Counted from the first letter of the stretch, positions 23,044-32,196 are shown. The stretch: DNA of 33,486 nt from Fidelibacterota bacterium (GCA_016844945.1 JAERTJ010000127.1:1-33486), one strand, 5' to 3'. Notes: a model not told the origin generated them from the sequence alone. Made by a program: numbers and translations.

Positions 23044-24873
23044 TCAGCGTAGATAGGTCAGTTTTTGAGTCTGAGTAAAATTTCCCGTCCGCAATGTGCA
23101 AAAGTAAATACCTGCCTCAATCTTTAATCCTGATTCATCTTGACCATTCCATAGGACCTGATATGATCCTGCAGGTTGTGACCCTTCCACCAGTCGCTTA
23201 ACCTGCCTTCCCCTAACATTATGAATGGTGATTGAGAGTTCAGTATCATCAGGTAATTCATATCGGATGTATGTACTCGGGTTAAAAGGGTTGGGATAAC
23301 TATTTAGCAATTTTACTTCATCTGGTAGTAGGTGAGCGATAGTAGAAACGGGGGGTACTTGAACAGCATCACTCTCATTCCCCAGTCTGTCCAGCGAAGT
23401 CACAGCATAGTATAGTTCAGACTCGGCTGAAATTGGATAACTCTGTTCCTCATCAGAAAGGATGGCTAAGATATTCTCACTGGTTGTTATGTCAACTGGC
23501 TCAGTATTACTCTGATATATCACATAATGATCTGCAGTATCACCATCTTCAGCTGCTCCAGGCGCTGTCCACGTAATCAACAATTCATCCGATTGGCTAA
23601 AATAAACATTGGTGGGAGGCAAGGGTTGAATGTCATCCTTCCAGCTCATGGGAGGAATCAACGCTGGATAACGATATAGATCATTGTCAAGTGAATCCAG
23701 GAAACCCTTGGGATTGTTAACTATGCCACTTCTCAGGCGAAAGAAGACGCTTCCCTGGCATCCTTCTGTCACACGATTACGCCGTACCTGTCTGGGGAGT
23801 TCTACTGCTGGCCAGTTATGCCAGTCCGTCATGCGGTAGGGTGCATGACCAGGATACATATGACGATTATTATTTACTGCTCGTTGAGCCCACCACGGCA
23901 TAAGACTTCCATAGTCCTGAGCCCCACCAAATTCCCAATACAATTGGGGTGTGAGATAATCAATGGTGCCCGCTTGAAACCATGCAACAGGGTCACAATA
24001 CAAATCATAATATGAGCTGGTTCCTATGATCCCAGGTGGAGTCCCACTCTTCCAGATACCGAAGGGGGAAACCCCGTACTTCACCCATGGTTTTACAACC
24101 TGAATACTATCATAAATGGCTGCAACCAGGAGATTAACATTATCTCTTCGCCAATCTGCCACATCAGTAAATCCTCGTGACTCAGCTGCAAATGTAGCTT
24201 CATCTTCATTATTCATTCCCCCATAGGGATAGAAATAATCGTCCATATGTACACCGTCTACATCATAGTTATTGACCACATCAAGAAAGACGTTGGTAAC
24301 ATAATTACGAACTGCAGCTTTGCCTGGATCCAGAATGAGAGATTCCCTTAGATCTCGTACACCTGAGAATGGATCGGATGCAGGATCCTCCTGATTAACG
24401 CCAGCCATTGAAGCAACGGAGAGTAACCATTCAGGGTGCTGGTGGTAGACGTGGGACGAGTGTAAAGAGGCTGGACTACCACTTGTGGAAACGCGGTAAG
24501 GATTAAACCAGGCATGGAGTTCCATGTTTCTCGCATGAGCTTCATCGATCCAGGTTTGCAGGGGGTCATAATAAGGGGAAGGTGCAGCACCTGATGTACC
24601 CGTCAGGTGGTGGGACCAGGGCTCGTAGGCTGAGTCATAGAATGCATCACAACCCGGTCGCACCTGAAAAATGACGGCATTAAACCCATTATTCTTCAGA
24701 CTGTCCAACATGGTGCGGATTTCTCCCTGCATAGCTGATGTGGACCAATTTGAGCGTGGAAAGTCTAGCGCCCAGGCAGTGGTGACCCATACAGCTCTAA
24801 ATTCATGTTTGGGTGGGATTGCCGAATAAGCAATACTGTTTAGAAGAATGAGCATAAGCACAATTTTTTTCAT
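23044..24873 (-). CDS. secreted GHL10-family glycoside-hydrolase-like protein with C-terminal sorting domain
   Basis: A 609-residue protein with signal peptide (residues 1-18). Residues 22-400 match the GHL10/DUF187 family, a TIM-barrel group related to glycoside hydrolases. The opening HEFRAVWVTTAWALDFP is diagnostic, GFNAVIFQVRPGCDAFYDS follows, and the likely active-site strand is VDGVHMDDYFYP. Residues near 420-505 form an FN3-like domain. The C-terminal 95 residues, from NSYPNPFNPSTYIRY, are a FlgD-Ig/Por-secretion-type tail common in FCB bacteria, used for export or surface attachment. Likely role: extracellular glycan or cell-wall breakdown; the substrate is unknown. AAAGGG precedes the ATG. 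Confidence 0.93.
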   Translation of the reverse strand: MKKIVLMLILLNSIAYSAIPPKHEFRAVWVTTAWALDFPRSNWSTSAMQGEIRTMLDSLKNNGFNAVIFQVRPGCDAFYDSAYEPWSHHLTGTSGAAPSPYYDPLQTWIDEAHARNMELHAWFNPYRVSTSGSPASLHSSHVYHQHPEWLLSVASMAGVNQEDPASDPFSGVRDLRESLILDPGKAAVRNYVTNVFLDVVNNYDVDGVHMDDYFYPYGGMNNEDEATFAAESRGFTDVADWRRDNVNLLVAAIYDSIQVVKPWVKYGVSPFGIWKSGTPPGIIGTSSYYDLYCDPVAWFQAGTIDYLTPQLYWEFGGAQDYGSLMPWWAQRAVNNNRHMYPGHAPYRMTDWHNWPAVELPRQVRRNRVTEGCQGSVFFRLRSGIVNNPKGFLDSLDNDLYRYPALIPPMSWKDDIQPLPPTNVYFSQSDELLITWTAPGAAEDGDTADHYVIYQSNTEPVDITTSENILAILSDEEQSYPISAESELYYAVTSLDRLGNESDAVQVPPVSTIAHLLPDEVKLLNSYPNPFNPSTYIRYELPDDTELSITIHNVRGRQVKRLVEGSQPAGSYQVLWNGQDESGLKIEAGIYFCTLRTGNFTQTQKLTYLR

Positions 24874-25224
24874 GGTTGAAACCCTTTACACTTTTTATCA
24901 CTGCCCAGGTAAAATTTTTACTCCCAGCGCTCTGAACGATCCAAGCTAATCTGAAAAAGAGCCTAATAAGATGACTTTCGGTGAGGATTGTAATTTTTTT
25001 TACTAATTGGAATCTTTTAAAGTGACGAACTGCTAAGCCATTGAAATGGCTTAATCTAAGGAATTATAGATAGTACGGGAGTTGTGAGAATCATGGTCTG
25101 AAAATTAAACAATACTAATGTTTAACCCAACTCTCGGGAGGAAATGATTAGCCTAGAAAGCCCAGACTTTGATCTGTTGTTTACTTTGTTTTGAAACGTG
25201 ATTAGCGTGTATTTGCTCTTGATC
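24874..25224. other. intergenic region with two inverted repeats
   Basis: This 351-bp gap between two minus-strand genes has no convincing ORF. It holds TAAGCCATT-GA-AATGGCTTA (25034-25053) and TTAAACA-N7-TGTTTAA (25105-25125). Neither is followed by a T-run on the minus strand. They may be operators, RNA structures or chance. Confidence 0.5.
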
Positions 25225-26241
25225 CTACCAGGTAACACTCATACCCGTGCAATTCAGACCACTACCGATTCCTAGAAGCGCAACATGATCACCTCGGGTG
25301 AGACGACCAGATTCTTCTGCCATTTTCAGGGTAATGGGCAGGGCAGCCGGACCAATATTACCCAATGTCTGAACGTTTAGAAATACCTTATCCAGAGATA
25401 TTTCCAGTGCTTCACTGAGCATTTTTATATGGGGTATACTCACTTGATGAGGTGCATAGAGATCAATAGTTTCATCACTCCAATTTTTGAGTTTCTCTTT
25501 ACACACTTCCCAGGCTTCGATAGCCAACCCTACTCCTGCAACCAATAACTCATGCGGATATGATATCCCACCATCGCGCTGACCAACACAGAGGCGGTTA
25601 AATGCAGTAGCCGCCATACTGGCAGAACCATTTATGAGATGCCCTGAGCTTGAATTGTCTTTATGTGTCATGATCATAGCGACAGCACCGGATCCAAGTG
25701 TAAGCGTGGCGAAATTTTCACGAAAACTTTCCATGGTGAGGTCGGGATCCTGCATTTTTTTGATGGTTGCTTCAATGGGCTCCCTTGAACTTTCACCATT
25801 GACAATGAGACCGTATTTGATAACCCCAGCTTCGATCATCATCATTAACTCAGACATACCGTCAACAAATCCCAGACAGGCGTTCCCAATATCAAAATTT
25901 CGACAAAAGGGTGAGAGTTCCAGGTTGCCATGGACCAGACAGGCAACGGATGGTTCGATATAGTCTTTACTCACTGAAGTATTAATAATGCAGCCAATCT
26001 CTTCTGGGTCGATTCCACTTTCCTCGATTACCTTTCTGGCAGCAATCGTAGCAACATCACTGGGTGCGGTACCAGGATCCCAGAATCTGCGCTCAGAAAT
26101 GCCGGTGAGACGTTCAAGGTTTCCTAGTTGAATCCCAAATTTTTCCAATGTCTCTGAGATTTGCTCTTCCAGACTCAGCGAGGTAATGCCATGGGGCGGT
26201 AGTTCATATGCAATGGCTTCTATGACGACGTTACTTGACAT
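25225..26241 (-). CDS. OleA-like 3-oxoacyl-ACP synthase III (thiolase fold)
   Basis: A 338-residue thiolase-superfamily enzyme. The catalytic triad is visible: Cys122 in NACLGF, His265 in APHQVS and Asn295 in TLGNIG. The spacing and motifs such as FDIGNACLGFVDGM and ATLTLGSGAVAMIM resemble OleA, which joins two fatty acyl chains head to head, at least as much as FabH. No oleB, oleC, oleD or other fatty-acid gene is near, so either long-chain olefin precursor synthesis or a FabH-like priming role is possible. GGGATACGGGA precedes the ATG. Confidence 0.9.
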   Translation of the reverse strand: MSSNVVIEAIAYELPPHGITSLSLEEQISETLEKFGIQLGNLERLTGISERRFWDPGTAPSDVATIAARKVIEESGIDPEEIGCIINTSVSKDYIEPSVACLVHGNLELSPFCRNFDIGNACLGFVDGMSELMMMIEAGVIKYGLIVNGESSREPIEATIKKMQDPDLTMESFRENFATLTLGSGAVAMIMTHKDNSSSGHLINGSASMAATAFNRLCVGQRDGGISYPHELLVAGVGLAIEAWEVCKEKLKNWSDETIDLYAPHQVSIPHIKMLSEALEISLDKVFLNVQTLGNIGPAALPITLKMAEESGRLTRGDHVALLGIGSGLNCTGMSVTW

Positions 26242-26825
26242 TCCCGTATCCCTTTTCTATTTATACAGTCTGATTTGAGCTGGTGGGCTATTTTCAGATT
26301 ATTTGTGTACCCAATTTCAATCCAGGGTGTTTTCAAGTTAAACGAGTTTTACGAGCTATCAACTCATGATAAAGGTGAGGATTAAATTGTGATCACACGT
26401 TTCTATTGCCCCACCTCGCCACAGTGCCACTTTCCAGTAAATCTCCTAATGAATAAATCTTACTGCTGTGACCTCAATGTTATCCAATGATTGTTTATTG
26501 GTAGAGAATCCACAGAATCCGGTGACATGAAAAAAAGGGTAAACTGCTAACCGATCATGTCCAATACTCATCTTTCCTTAAAATTGAGATTCACGATAGG
26601 TACGTACGGTTTAGTGTGTAAGAATTGAGCATGGTGTATACCAAAGCCCCCTGCACTATTCATGGCTAATCCTTACCAGTATTCCCCATTCTCTAGAGCC
26701 CCGTGCAACTCTGCGAACAATATTGGAACTTTTAATTATCAATCTAACTTGCCTCGATAGGTTTTCACATGCTTAACGAATACGACCCAATGAACCGCTG
26801 TGAACATATATTTAGGAGCTAGACT
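26242..26825. other. 584-bp intergenic region between divergent genes
   Basis: This is the longest gene-free stretch in the window. I find no tRNA, no convincing small ORF, and no riboswitch core (SAM, cobalamin or tetrahydrofolate) on reading. It should contain the promoters of the ketoacyl synthase (minus) and the one-carbon operon (plus). It may also hold an unrecognised RNA or a decayed gene. Confidence 0.5.
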
Positions 26826-27698
26826 TTGAGTATTCCAGATTTAAGAATCATCGGTGAATCCATCAATGATTCAGTGCCCTCCACACATGCACTTTTTGAA
26901 GCTAATGATCTTGATGGCGTCGTTGAAATAGCCCGAACCCAAGCTGAGAGAGGGGCTGCGTACATCGATGTAAATGTCGGTCTAAACTCCCCTGCATTCA
27001 TGGCTGATACTGTGAAAGCCATCCAGAAGCATATCCATATACCCCTTTCTATTGATACGCCTGATCCAGCCATTGCCATGGCAGGTCTTGAAGCCTATGA
27101 CATAGACCTGGCTGGCAATAAAATCCCCATTTTGAATTCGATTTCAGAGGCTCGATTGGAAATGTTCGATGGCTATAGTGTTCAGCCATTTACCCCCGTT
27201 CTTCTGATCACAGAAGGACTGGATGAAAGTGGTGAAGTCGTCATGAACAAAACTGCAGAGCAGACTTATGCAACATCCAAGTCTCTGGTTGCCATTGCGA
27301 GAGATAAAATACCTGGTGTTTCTAATGATTCCTTGATCCTTGATCCCGGCATCATGCCAATTGCAAGTGATTCTGAAGGAAATTTCAAGCGTCTTATGGA
27401 TACCATGACACTCATCCACAAAGATGCTGATTTTAAGGGAATGGATATGTCAGTGGGGCTTAGTAATTTTTCAGTCATGCTCCCCAAGAAAACTGAATCA
27501 GGACTTTTTGTCAGATCTTCACTGGAAAGTGCGTTCCTAACCCTGGCTATGCCCCTGGGGTTACACACAGTCATCGGCTCAGTACGACGAAATTATAGAA
27601 TCCTTGAAGATGACCATCCAGCACTCATATGTTTGAAGGATATCCTCAAATTAGAAGGATTCGATGTATTAATGAGATTAATGAGTTTCTATTCCTGA
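26826..27698 (+). CDS. pterin-binding methyltransferase (AcsE/MetH-domain-like)
   Basis: A 290-residue TIM-barrel protein of the pterin-binding family (DHPS-like), closest by eye to the methyltetrahydrofolate:corrinoid methyltransferases (AcsE, or the folate domain of MetH). Typical pieces are RIIGESIND at the first strand, RGAAYIDVNVG, the IPLSIDTPDP strand and GLSNFSVMLP near the end. It should move the methyl of methyltetrahydrofolate to a corrinoid; no corrinoid protein is in the window. The start is a TTG at 26826, fixed by AGGAG 7 nt before it. It is the first gene of a set with MetV- and MetF-like proteins. Confidence 0.86.
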   Translation: MSIPDLRIIGESINDSVPSTHALFEANDLDGVVEIARTQAERGAAYIDVNVGLNSPAFMADTVKAIQKHIHIPLSIDTPDPAIAMAGLEAYDIDLAGNKIPILNSISEARLEMFDGYSVQPFTPVLLITEGLDESGEVVMNKTAEQTYATSKSLVAIARDKIPGVSNDSLILDPGIMPIASDSEGNFKRLMDTMTLIHKDADFKGMDMSVGLSNFSVMLPKKTESGLFVRSSLESAFLTLAMPLGLHTVIGSVRRNYRILEDDHPALICLKDILKLEGFDVLMRLMSFYS

Positions 27699-27731
27699 TC
27701 AATGAGTTCCCTCAACTGATACCCACTTGAG

Positions 27732-28184
27732 ATGATTAAAAACCTGATTTCTAAAAACTATCCCCCTATCGGTCCGGTTGAGAAAAAGGTTACGCGTCTT
27801 GCTCTCTGGTTTGAGAATGTGATCAAGGTACCTCTATTCGGATGCCAACGATGTGGTGAATGTATCCTCTCATCAACGGGATATATTTGCAGCCAGCGCT
27901 GTCCCAAACAGCTAAGAAATGGCCCTTGTGGTGGTACAGGTTCAGATGGTTCCTGTGAAGTAGACCCGGAAATGAATTGTGTCTGGTATAAGATTTATCA
28001 CAGATCAAAGCGATTGGATCGCCTCAATTTGCTCTACAAGTTTAACAAAATCCATAACTGGAATCTTCAGGGTACATCAGCCTGGTTGAATGTGTTTAAA
28101 AAACGGATAGACCCACCGGTCATGAAGGGTAGCAATACCATGCAAAAGCTTAAGGAGTTAGGGTCTCGTGACACTCAGGGATAA
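27732..28184 (+). CDS. metV: MetV-like Cys-rich protein (methylene-THF reductase C-terminal domain family)
   Basis: A 150-residue protein with a dense Cys cluster: C38, C41, C44, C53, C57, C66, C75 and C83, in the pattern CQRCGECILSSTGYICSQRC, then PKQLRNGPCGGT. This is the signature of the MTHFR C-terminal (MetV) family, the partner subunit of MetF in acetogens, where it binds a metal or iron-sulphur centre. It starts 33 bp after the methyltransferase and overlaps metF by 17 bp, so coexpression with MetF is nearly certain. Confidence 0.88.
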   Translation: MIKNLISKNYPPIGPVEKKVTRLALWFENVIKVPLFGCQRCGECILSSTGYICSQRCPKQLRNGPCGGTGSDGSCEVDPEMNCVWYKIYHRSKRLDRLNLLYKFNKIHNWNLQGTSAWLNVFKKRIDPPVMKGSNTMQKLKELGSRDTQG

Positions 28185-29064
28185 ACTCGCTTCAAAGAAG
28201 TTCATTATTTGTGGAGAAATTGGTCCCCCCAGGAGTGCCAGCAGCAAGGCGCTAATAAAAAAGTCGCGCCATTTCAAAGACGCCGTAGATGCTGTAAATA
28301 TCACTGACAATCAAACTGCCACTGTAAGACTCTCGAGTATCGCATCAGCGAAGATTCTCCTGGATGAAGGTATTGAGCCTATCATGCAGATGACTTGCCG
28401 TGATCGCAATCGTCTGGCAATTCAGAGTGATCTTTTGGGTGCTGCAGCCCTTGGGATTCAAAACGTATTATGTCTTACAGGAGATCACCAAAAATTTGGG
28501 GACCAACCTGAGGCTAAAGGTGTGTTTGATCTTGATTCAGTTCAGCTGATTGCCACCGTTGATCAAATGAATAAGGGGCAATTGTTATCGGGGAAAAACC
28601 TGAAAGTCCCACCAAACTTTCTCATAGGTGCAGCTGCCAACCCATTCGCTGAGCCCTTTGAGATGCGTTTGATACGACTGCAAAAAAAAGTTACAGCTGG
28701 AGCTAACTTCATACAGACACAGCCTGTTTTTGATCTGGATCTATTTCTGCGCTGGATGGAGGGGGTGGTAAAAATGGACCTCCACGAAGAAGTTGCTATT
28801 CTGGCGGGGGTCATGCCAATAGCTTCAGTTAAAACACTTGAATTCCTAAATTCTTCAGTGCCTGGTATACGTATCGATAAAGCATATCTTAGACGGATGA
28901 ATGATACATCCGACCCAGAATCTGAGGGTCTACAAATTGCCCTGGAGATTATTGCTGAGCTGAGGCAGATCACAGGAGTTCGTGGTATTCATATTATGCC
29001 CACTGGCTGGGAAAGTATCACCCCCATTCTCGTTCGAGAATCTGGTATAAGAGGTTTGAGTTAA
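28168..29064 (+). CDS. metF: 5,10-methylenetetrahydrofolate reductase MetF
   Basis: A 298-residue TIM-barrel flavoenzyme. Diagnostic stretches are FIICGEIGPPR with the catalytic Glu, the NITDNQTATVRLSSI strand, VLCLTGDHQKFG around the flavin, and GANFIQTQPVFDLDLF near the C-terminal half. It reduces methylene-THF to methyl-THF. The GTG start at 28168 lies inside metV, with AAGGAG about 11 nt before it. Together with MetV it probably forms a MetVF complex that feeds methyl-THF to the upstream methyltransferase. Confidence 0.93.
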   Translation: MTLRDKLASKKFIICGEIGPPRSASSKALIKKSRHFKDAVDAVNITDNQTATVRLSSIASAKILLDEGIEPIMQMTCRDRNRLAIQSDLLGAAALGIQNVLCLTGDHQKFGDQPEAKGVFDLDSVQLIATVDQMNKGQLLSGKNLKVPPNFLIGAAANPFAEPFEMRLIRLQKKVTAGANFIQTQPVFDLDLFLRWMEGVVKMDLHEEVAILAGVMPIASVKTLEFLNSSVPGIRIDKAYLRRMNDTSDPESEGLQIALEIIAELRQITGVRGIHIMPTGWESITPILVRESGIRGLS

Positions 29065-29384
29065 TTCAGATTCTAAGGCTTTCCTGGCTTATGATTTCAC
29101 AAATTTAGAGATAGAAAATGGACTGGATTGATCATAGATTGTCCGCTGATCATGATTGTGAAAAGGTGTATACCAGGATATGACTTTCAGGTACAATGTT
29201 AACAAGGGTCTACGTGGAAGTCACTCGTACCTCGAAGTAAGAAGTTGAGAGAATTATCTATTTCCCCTCCCCTCCACCAATTTCGCTTTTGAACACAGAT
29301 ACTCCCCAATCATGATGGCTTTGCGTTTTGGGTAAATTTGACATTTAAGAGACTATAAACGAGAAGTGTCAATATAAGAAGAAA
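29065..29384. other. intergenic region, nothing recognised
   Basis: These 320 bp separate metF from the orphan prepilin. No ORF, strong hairpin or sigma54-type promoter (GG-N10-GC) was found on the plus strand. It presumably holds the promoter of the prepilin. Confidence 0.5.
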
Positions 29385-29804
29385 ATGAGAAATCGTGGCT
29401 ATACCCTCACCGAGGGAATTCTATCTGTTGCCCTGCTTTCTATAGTCGTATTGGGAACCTTACAGTATTTCTATGTAAACCGCTGGGATGCAGATGATGG
29501 TGTGCGTGCCCAACTTGCATGGACCAATATGGCAACCCGGATGGCAACGGCAATTGAGCTCGATTATCATGCACTAACAGACAGCATGTCTGAGAAGTCA
29601 AACCCCATTACTTTGAATGGTATACAAGGTTATCGCTCTACATATGTTAATCATGTAGATGATCCCTTTGATGGTTTAGCCCCAGATGACACCACACTAC
29701 CTGATTATTTAAAGGTAACCATTACTTTTGCCTGGTTCTCACCTGACAATGTGACTGATAGTCTGAGTTGCAGTATCTCAGAAGAACGCGGTTGGGCTTA
29801 CTAA
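29385..29804 (+). CDS. orphan prepilin-like protein (minor pilin type)
   Basis: A 139-residue protein with a very short leader, MRNRG, then YTLTEGILSVALLSIVVLG: a type III signal with Glu at mature position 5 and a hydrophobic helix. Tyr as the first mature residue and the TE form differ from the major pilins and resemble GspI/PilV-type minor subunits. The rest is acidic, with strand-like segments (YLKVTITFAWFS). GAAGAA lies just before the ATG. It lies about 28 kb from the pilin genes with no pilus neighbours, and should be a substrate of PilD (6078-6845). Confidence 0.8.
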   Translation: MRNRGYTLTEGILSVALLSIVVLGTLQYFYVNRWDADDGVRAQLAWTNMATRMATAIELDYHALTDSMSEKSNPITLNGIQGYRSTYVNHVDDPFDGLAPDDTTLPDYLKVTITFAWFSPDNVTDSLSCSISEERGWAY

Positions 29805-29852
29805 ATTTCCTTTATCAATGTTTTTGCCACAACCAGATATTTTTTGATCAGA

Positions 29853-30884
29853 CTACAAATTCAGGCTCATCATTTTATTTACTAGAAGCGATTGATTCCT
29901 GTAGAATTTATCAAATCCTGGGACCAATTTCATCGCTGGAGCCTGATGAGTAAAGGTGGCTGTTGTAATCATTACCCCTGAGTTGAGAGAGCCTTGATCC
30001 AGTATAAACATCTCCTCTATCTCATCCAGACATAAACCATCTGACTCACAATCTTCCTTAAAGGATAGTACAAGCTGATTTTCGGACACACTGTAATCTA
30101 CATACATCAAATCCCAATCTTCTACATCTGGACTATCATTCTTGTCAGTGAGCATTAACTGATTTTCATATATTTCCCACTGAAAAATAGTAGTATCCTT
30201 ATACTCTCCCATTTCATCATATAGCGTTAATGTCTCACCCGCAAATACAGCAATGGAGTTCATGTCAGAAGTCATGAGCAATTCAGCGGGAATATGTGTA
30301 GTAACATTCGCTCCAAGCTGAATAACCTGATTAGAAAGTGTGCCAGATATGTAGATAACATCTGAGGAATCTAAACTGGTCCCCCATAGAAAGGGATGCA
30401 AGACTGAGTTATTAATAGTGAGAGAGGAGTTGGTTGAATCGTAAGTAAAGTCTATCTCAGTTGTGGACCAATAACCTGATGAATCGGAGCCATAATCAAC
30501 CATTAACGAAGCTGACCTATAATCATCTTGCTCTATTATCATGAGCATATAGCCAATACTTTCACCCATTCCTTGATCCATAAAAGCCGTTCCATTCATT
30601 ACCACCACTCCGCCATACTCGGCATTCGGCCATAGATATTGCAAACTCACTGTGTGAAAACCCGTTAGATTTATAGCGCCTTCACCTGCGGAGAGCATAG
30701 ATACCGCAGGTTGGTCGATCTTGGAATTGACCTCTACATAGGAGTCCATATCTTCTAAATACCAGGTTCCCAGCAATAAATCTGTTGGGTCAGAATCATC
30801 TTCATCCTCACAAGTGGTAAAGCAAAGTGGTGTAGCAACAGCTAACATTAGTAAAACCTTAAAAAGCTTATTTAATGTCTTCAC
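29853..30884 (-). CDS. lipoprotein with lipocalin-like start
   Basis: A 343-residue protein with a hydrophobic signal and a likely lipidated Cys25 (FTTC), or else Cys21, followed by a strongly acidic EDEDD stretch. The mature region starts LLGTWYLEDMDSY, the pattern of lipocalin-like lipoproteins common in FCB bacteria. The remainder is beta-rich with many Ser, Thr and Asp. A late Cys-containing loop (KEDCESDGLCLDEIEE) could bind a metal or form a disulphide. The start is a GTG with AAGGGGG 5 nt before it. It is convergent with the orphan prepilin. Confidence 0.8.
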   Translation of the reverse strand: MKTLNKLFKVLLMLAVATPLCFTTCEDEDDSDPTDLLLGTWYLEDMDSYVEVNSKIDQPAVSMLSAGEGAINLTGFHTVSLQYLWPNAEYGGVVVMNGTAFMDQGMGESIGYMLMIIEQDDYRSASLMVDYGSDSSGYWSTTEIDFTYDSTNSSLTINNSVLHPFLWGTSLDSSDVIYISGTLSNQVIQLGANVTTHIPAELLMTSDMNSIAVFAGETLTLYDEMGEYKDTTIFQWEIYENQLMLTDKNDSPDVEDWDLMYVDYSVSENQLVLSFKEDCESDGLCLDEIEEMFILDQGSLNSGVMITTATFTHQAPAMKLVPGFDKFYRNQSLLVNKMMSLNL

Positions 30885-31364
30885 ACAAACCCCCTTATCT
30901 CTCTTAGTTTTGACTCATTGCTTAGCCATTCCTCTCCCTCAATATGAGGTGAGTAATTGGCTCTATTTCTTGTCTAATCAAAAAGGCTTACCGCTACTCC
31001 ATTTCGACGTCAGACAAATGAATTTTATCTCGATTTTCAGAACGAAGGTGTGAAAAGTAATGACCAAGTCTACCACTCAGAGAACATTCAAGTCCTTTTT
31101 GAAAGCCTCCCTACAAATGAGCTACTGCATCAATGGGATCAGGTCTTAACATTTTTTAGATTGTTGCAAATATAATCCAATAACTGCCTTTAAACAAACA
31201 TTGGAGTATTCAAAGCTAGAGTGTGGTTTTCATTAGGGCTTTTAGCATCTATTTAATGGTGCTAAGGGAAAGGTTTTATTCTATTTATTTTTATACCTAT
31301 CATACTGGGACCACAATAACTTGGGTGGGGATAGTAAAGCACAATCAGCCTGTCTCACGAACCT
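30885..31364. other. intergenic region between divergent lipoprotein genes
   Basis: This 480-bp gap is AT-rich in its right half. No ORF with a ribosome site and no strong hairpin was found. It must hold promoters for both neighbours, but I cannot place them with confidence. Confidence 0.5.
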
Positions 31365-32099
31365 ATGAAAAATTCAACACCTAGAATAATGCTCGCTACA
31401 ATGTTACTCTCGCTGGTTACCTGTGGCTTGTTTGATCCTGATACAGGAGAATCTGATACCTACACATTTATCAGTTCATCTATTCGTCACCTCTCAACGG
31501 TACTGATCTACTACCCAGAGGACTATACGACTTCCACCCCTGTCATTTATCTTCTAAATGGATGGGGAACAGACGCATACAACTGGGGATCTGGAATGGA
31601 TTTGGCACAGGAGGCGTTTGATAGGGATATCATATTTGTCTCAATGAGCGCAGGTGAAAACACCTATGCAAATGACCCGAACAATTCGAATGAGAGTTAT
31701 GAAGACTATGTGCTCGAGGTCATCTCCAAAGTGGAAAATAAATACGATCTGGACATAGACTCAACCAGACGTGCGATCTGCGGTATCTCCAATGGAGGTG
31801 GAGGAGCAGTTTTCCTTTTAAGTGAGCACCCCTCCCTATTCTCAGGTTGTGGTTCACTCAGTGGTACTCATTACACTCAAATGGAGCAATTCACCAACTT
31901 TGCTGGAAAAGGGATTCGGATCGATGTTGGAACCGAAGATGATGAGGTCTTGTCAGAGTTGAGATGGCAGCACAACAAGTTCAATGAGGAGGGGGTGGAA
32001 CACGAATATTTTGAACATCCAGGAGCTCACAATTGGACCTTCTGGAAGAAGTATGCTCCCAAGCAGTTTGATTTTTTAGAGAACCTCATTTCTCATTAA
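31365..32099 (+). CDS. esterase-family lipoprotein (alpha/beta hydrolase)
   Basis: A 244-residue protein. A hydrophobic signal ends in LVTC (Cys20); Thr before Cys is unusual for a lipobox, so the anchor could instead be a cleaved signal. The mature part matches the putative esterase (esterase D-like) family: YYPEDYTTSTPVIYLLNGWG, the nucleophile Ser142 in GISNGG, a likely Asp in GTEDDE (near 192) and His222 in GAHNWTFW. It should act on esters in the periplasm or at the cell surface, perhaps on carbohydrate esters; the substrate is unknown. No ribosome site is visible before the ATG. Confidence 0.86.
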   Translation: MKNSTPRIMLATMLLSLVTCGLFDPDTGESDTYTFISSSIRHLSTVLIYYPEDYTTSTPVIYLLNGWGTDAYNWGSGMDLAQEAFDRDIIFVSMSAGENTYANDPNNSNESYEDYVLEVISKVENKYDLDIDSTRRAICGISNGGGGAVFLLSEHPSLFSGCGSLSGTHYTQMEQFTNFAGKGIRIDVGTEDDEVLSELRWQHNKFNEEGVEHEYFEHPGAHNWTFWKKYAPKQFDFLENLISH

Positions 32100-32196
32100 T
32101 CACCACCAACCACCCATAGCTGCCACAGAATAGACGAGTGAATTATTTTCCAGACCTGTATTGTGTACCTTCTTCATCCCAAGTGTTTGCATCCGT

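Noticed and set aside
26380..26460. Cobalamin or SAM riboswitch before the one-carbon genes
   Set aside because: A GCCAC-containing stretch near 26420 looked suggestive, but neither the B12 box nor the SAM core motifs are present in order, and it lies about 400 bp from the gene.
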